Shown here in pieces: positions 6,229 through 8,316 of a stretch of 8,316 nt of DNA. A program made the translations under genes and the position numbers. The number at the start of each line of letters is the position of its first letter. Within the stretch, counting starts at the first letter, position 1. The notes beneath the pieces are model-generated. The model was not told the origin of the DNA, did not search any database, and was given only the letters and a program-made list of their open reading frames with translations. Origin of the DNA: an uncultured Collinsella sp. (GTDB lineage: Bacteria; Actinomycetota; Coriobacteriia; Coriobacteriales; Coriobacteriaceae); NCBI GenBank assembly GCA_902491915.1, contig CABUJL010000081.1, positions 1 through 8,316 on the forward strand, read 5' to 3'.

Positions 6229-6308
6229 TCATTGGGGACAGACTTAAATGACCAGCCTTAAACTAAGAACGTCTCCAACGACTGGTCATTTAAGTCTGTC
6301 CCCAATGA
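6229..6308. repeat. 80-bp palindrome with 27-bp perfect arms (REP/RAYT-like)
   Basis: The arms 6229-6255 and 6282-6308 are perfect reverse complements over 27 bases and enclose a 26-base loop. The left arm starts TCATTGGGGACAGACTTAAA. The loop contains a minor stem, CTTA with TAAG (6258-6268). A GGGGACAGAC-type end recalls extragenic palindromes moved by REP-associated Y1 transposases (RAYT/IS200-like), but no transposase is in the window. It lies between the predicted metK and gltX promoters, outside both transcripts, so it is not a terminator for either. An extra ATTGGG follows directly, making a second small palindrome (6301-6313). Confidence 0.85.
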
Positions 6309-6325
6309 TTGGGTCGGTGCCCTTT

Positions 6326-6354
6326 GTGCGGAGGTTGCTTTGATGCTTTATACT
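6326..6354 (+). promoter_or_regulatory. putative gltX promoter
   Basis: TATACT (6349-6354, five of six) is the clear -10 box. The -35 is poor: GTGCGG at 17 bases, or TTGTGC at 19. The start of transcription would be near 6361. This is downstream of the GTG at 6356 that would lengthen gltX by 13 residues, and so favours the ATG at 6395. Confidence 0.45.
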
Positions 6355-6394
6355 GGTGCGGTTAGACATCCATCCTGCAATCGAGGAGATTTCC

Positions 6395-7870
6395 ATGGCA
6401 TCAGACGTTCGCGTCCGCTTTGCACCCTCACCGACGGGCAAGCTGCACATCGGCGGCGCCCGCACCGCTATCTATAACTGGGCTTTCGCCCGCGCAAACG
6501 GCGGCACGTTCATCCTGCGCATCGACGACACCGATCCCACCCGCTCCACCGACGAAAACACGCAGATTATCCTGCGCGCCATGCGTTGGCTGGGCCTGGA
6601 CTGGGACGAGGGTCCCGAGGTGGGCGGCGATTTTGGCCCCTACGCCCAGACCGAGCGCCTGGACCTGTACAAGCAGGCCGCCCAGAAGCTTTGGGACGAG
6701 GGCAAGGCCTATCCCTGCTTCTGCACCAAGGAGCAGCTCGACGCCGACCGCAAGGCCGCGCAGGAGCGCAAGGACCCCTTCCAGGGTTATCAGCGCCGTT
6801 GCCGCGATCTTGATCCCGAGGAGGCCCACCGCCGCATCGAGGCCGGCGAGTCCTACGTCCTGCGCATCAAGGTGCCCGAGGACCGCGGCGATGTCGTCAT
6901 CCACGACGCCGTTCACGGCGAGGTGACCTTCGACGCCAAGGAGCTCGACGACTTTGTCATCTTCCGCTCCGACGGCACGCCCACGTATAACTTCGCGACC
7001 GTCGTCGATGACGCCATGATGAAGATTACCCACGTCATCCGCGGTGACGACCATCTGTCCAACACCCCGCGCCAGGTCATGGTCTACGAGGCCCTCGGCG
7101 CGCCCGTGCCCACGTTCGCCCACATCTCTATGATCTTGGGCGCCGACGGCAAGAAGCTCTCCAAGCGCCACGGCGCCACCTCGGTGGAGGAGTACCGCGA
7201 CGCCGGTTACCTGTCCGACGCCTTCGTCAACTATCTGGCGCTGCTCGGCTGGTCGCTCGACGGCGAGACCACAATCATCCCGCGCGATGTCCTGGCCAGC
7301 AAGTTCTCGCTCGACCGCATCTCCAAGAACCCGGCGACCTTCGACCCCAAGAAGCTCGACTGGGTCAATGCCGAGTACATCAACGGCATGTCCGACGCTC
7401 AGTTTGCCGACGAGATCATGGTCCCCGAGCTGCACGAAGCAGGCCTCATCGAGGGTAATCTCGAGTACGGCGAGGATTGGATTGATGCGCTTGCCGCCAT
7501 CGTCAAACCGCGCACCAAGATGCCGGCCGACGCCGTGACCGTCGCCGCTCCCATCTTTGCCACGGCCGAGACGCTCGAGTATGACGAAAAGTCTGTCAAC
7601 AAGGGCCTGGCCAAGGAAGGCATGGGCGCCATTCTGGATGCCGCCAAAGCCGCGCTCGAGGGCGTGGACGAGTGGACGGCTGCCAACATCGACGCAGCAC
7701 TTGAGCCGCTGCCCGAGCAGATGGACCTCAAGAAGCGCGTGGTGTTCCAAGCTGTGCGCGTCGCCGTCTGCGGCAACATGGTGAGCCCCCCGCTGGGCGA
7801 GACCATGGCGCTCATCGGCCGCGACGACTGCCTGGCGCGTATCGACCGCGCCCGCACGATGGCGCTGTAG
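6395..7870 (+). CDS. gltX: glutamyl-tRNA synthetase
   Basis: A 491-residue class I aminoacyl-tRNA synthetase that charges tRNA-Glu with glutamate in the cytosol, of normal family length. It shows the class I signatures HIGG (18-21, the HIGH motif, in the context RFAPSPTGKLHIGGARTA) and KLSKR (254-258, the KMSKS motif, followed by HGATSV). The insertion has Cys108-Phe-Cys110 and Cys136, three of the four positions that bind zinc in the E. coli enzyme. The C-terminal 150 residues form the helical anticodon-binding part. The ATG is chosen over an in-frame GTG at 6356 because of GAGGAG with 6-base spacing and the -10 box position. In actinobacteria a single GltX often also charges tRNA-Gln, followed by GatCAB amidation. 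Whether this one is non-discriminating is inference. It is divergent from metK and followed by a terminator. Confidence 0.97.
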   Translation: MASDVRVRFAPSPTGKLHIGGARTAIYNWAFARANGGTFILRIDDTDPTRSTDENTQIILRAMRWLGLDWDEGPEVGGDFGPYAQTERLDLYKQAAQKLWDEGKAYPCFCTKEQLDADRKAAQERKDPFQGYQRRCRDLDPEEAHRRIEAGESYVLRIKVPEDRGDVVIHDAVHGEVTFDAKELDDFVIFRSDGTPTYNFATVVDDAMMKITHVIRGDDHLSNTPRQVMVYEALGAPVPTFAHISMILGADGKKLSKRHGATSVEEYRDAGYLSDAFVNYLALLGWSLDGETTIIPRDVLASKFSLDRISKNPATFDPKKLDWVNAEYINGMSDAQFADEIMVPELHEAGLIEGNLEYGEDWIDALAAIVKPRTKMPADAVTVAAPIFATAETLEYDEKSVNKGLAKEGMGAILDAAKAALEGVDEWTAANIDAALEPLPEQMDLKKRVVFQAVRVAVCGNMVSPPLGETMALIGRDDCLARIDRARTMAL

Positions 7871-7893
7871 CAGCTGCGTAAACGCATGTATCC

Positions 7894-7927
7894 GAGCCCC
7901 GTTCACCCGAGCGGGGCTCTTATTTCT
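7894..7927 (+). terminator. intrinsic terminator of gltX
   Basis: GAGCCCCG (7894-7901) pairs perfectly with CGGGGCTC (7912-7919) around 10 bases and is followed by TTATTTCT. It lies 24 bases after the gltX stop. The T run is interrupted, so some readthrough into priA is possible. I see no clear promoter in the 31 bases left before priA. Confidence 0.8.
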
Positions 7928-7958
7928 GTAGACGAATGGGATGGGAGGTGCTGGGGCC

Positions 7959-8316
7959 ATGGCCGAGCAACTGTCGCTGTTTGGTTCGCCGGAACCGGAG
8001 CAGGCTCCGGCCACGCCCGAGCCTGCTGTTGCCCCGGCCAAGTCCGAGCCTGTACCTGAGCCCATCGCCGCCTACGCGAGCGTAGTCCTGGACATTCCGA
8101 CGCGTGCGCTGTCCGAGCCATTCGCCTACGGCATCCCGCAGTCACTCGCCAACGATGTCCAGATCGGCTCCACCGTCCTAGTTCAATTTGGCAATCGTGC
8201 GGCCGCTGGATACATCGTCGACATCGCGCCCGAGCTGGCCGACCTGCAAGGTAACGACGCTCTCGATCCTGCGCGCATCAAGCCTATCGAGGCTATCCTC
8301 AGCAAGCCACTCTTTA
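7959..8316 (+). CDS. priA: primosomal protein N' (PriA helicase), N-terminal part
   Basis: A gene cut by the right edge; 119 codons are visible. PriA is the superfamily 2 helicase that recognises stalled forks and restarts replication. After a Pro/Glu/Ala-rich leader (about residues 9-36), the sequence reads YASVVLDIPTRALSEPFAYG, then VQIGSTVLVQFGNRAAAGYI and IKPIEAIL. This is the pattern of the PriA 3'-DNA-binding domain. The helicase domain and zinc-binding Cys pairs lie beyond the window. The ATG has GGGAGGTG with 8-base spacing. The low-complexity leader is not part of the core fold; a later start is unlikely because no ATG or GTG with a good ribosome binding site precedes the domain. It follows gltX by 88 bases across a terminator. 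Confidence 0.9.
   Translation, partial: MAEQLSLFGSPEPEQAPATPEPAVAPAKSEPVPEPIAAYASVVLDIPTRALSEPFAYGIPQSLANDVQIGSTVLVQFGNRAAAGYIVDIAPELADLQGNDALDPARIKPIEAILSKPLF

Noticed and set aside
6229..6308. Large palindrome as a bidirectional terminator
   Set aside because: It lies upstream of both flanking genes, between their promoters, and neither arm is followed by a T run.
6356..6394. N-terminal extension of gltX from a GTG at 6356
   Set aside because: The GTG overlaps the end of the predicted promoter region and has no ribosome binding site. The ATG at 6395 has GAGGAG at 6 bases and gives the usual GltX N-terminus.
6428..8065. A 545-codon open frame on the minus strand
   Set aside because: It is antisense to gltX and the start of priA, has Gly/Val/Asp-rich filler composition, and crosses the gltX terminator region.
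1..8316. CRISPR array, tRNA or rRNA genes, prophage or integrase genes
   Set aside because: No regularly spaced repeats, no tRNA- or rRNA-like sequence, and no phage or recombinase protein was seen on either strand.

Overview
The window is about 60% G+C with compact genes and looks like the chromosome of a Coriobacteriia actinobacterium. Collinsella or a close relative is my best guess. It rests on composition, protein style (for example long Glu/Lys/Arg-rich linkers) and the core genes present, not on any database comparison.

Layout, left to right. (1) Positions 1-2100, minus strand: a long gene that runs off the left edge. It has a small N-terminal helical/winged-helix-like region, about 320 charged disordered residues, and a C-terminal Toprim domain of the DUF2220 type, the nuclease domain of JetD from the Wadjet anti-plasmid system. 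The gene on its upstream side is not jetA, jetB or jetC. (2) 2101-2283: a spacer with the terminator of the next gene and the start signals of the JetD-like gene. (3) 2284-4173, minus strand: a CstA-family membrane transporter. (4) 4174-4763: a long, feature-rich leader and upstream region. It holds a well-formed promoter with a palindrome in its spacer, a second matching palindrome upstream, a 14-codon reading frame ending Ile-Ile-Ser-Val-Val-Ile-Ile, two hairpins and an intrinsic terminator just before the cstA ribosome binding site. Together these look like a branched-chain amino acid attenuator controlling a transporter. The outer part (4529-4763) holds a strong hairpin but no gene I can support. 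(5) 4837-6117, minus strand: metK, with its own terminator. (6) 6118-6394: divergent intergenic region with an 80-bp perfect palindrome (27-bp arms) between the metK and gltX promoters, resembling a REP/RAYT-type palindrome. (7) 6395-7870, plus strand: gltX, followed by a terminator. (8) 7959-8316, plus strand: the N-terminal part of priA, cut by the right edge.

metK, gltX and priA are core housekeeping genes, for S-adenosylmethionine supply, glutamyl-tRNA charging and replication restart. The parts most worth a second look are the JetD-like protein, the cstA leader and the metK-gltX palindrome. Each minus-strand gene appears to be its own transcription unit, because terminators follow metK and cstA.
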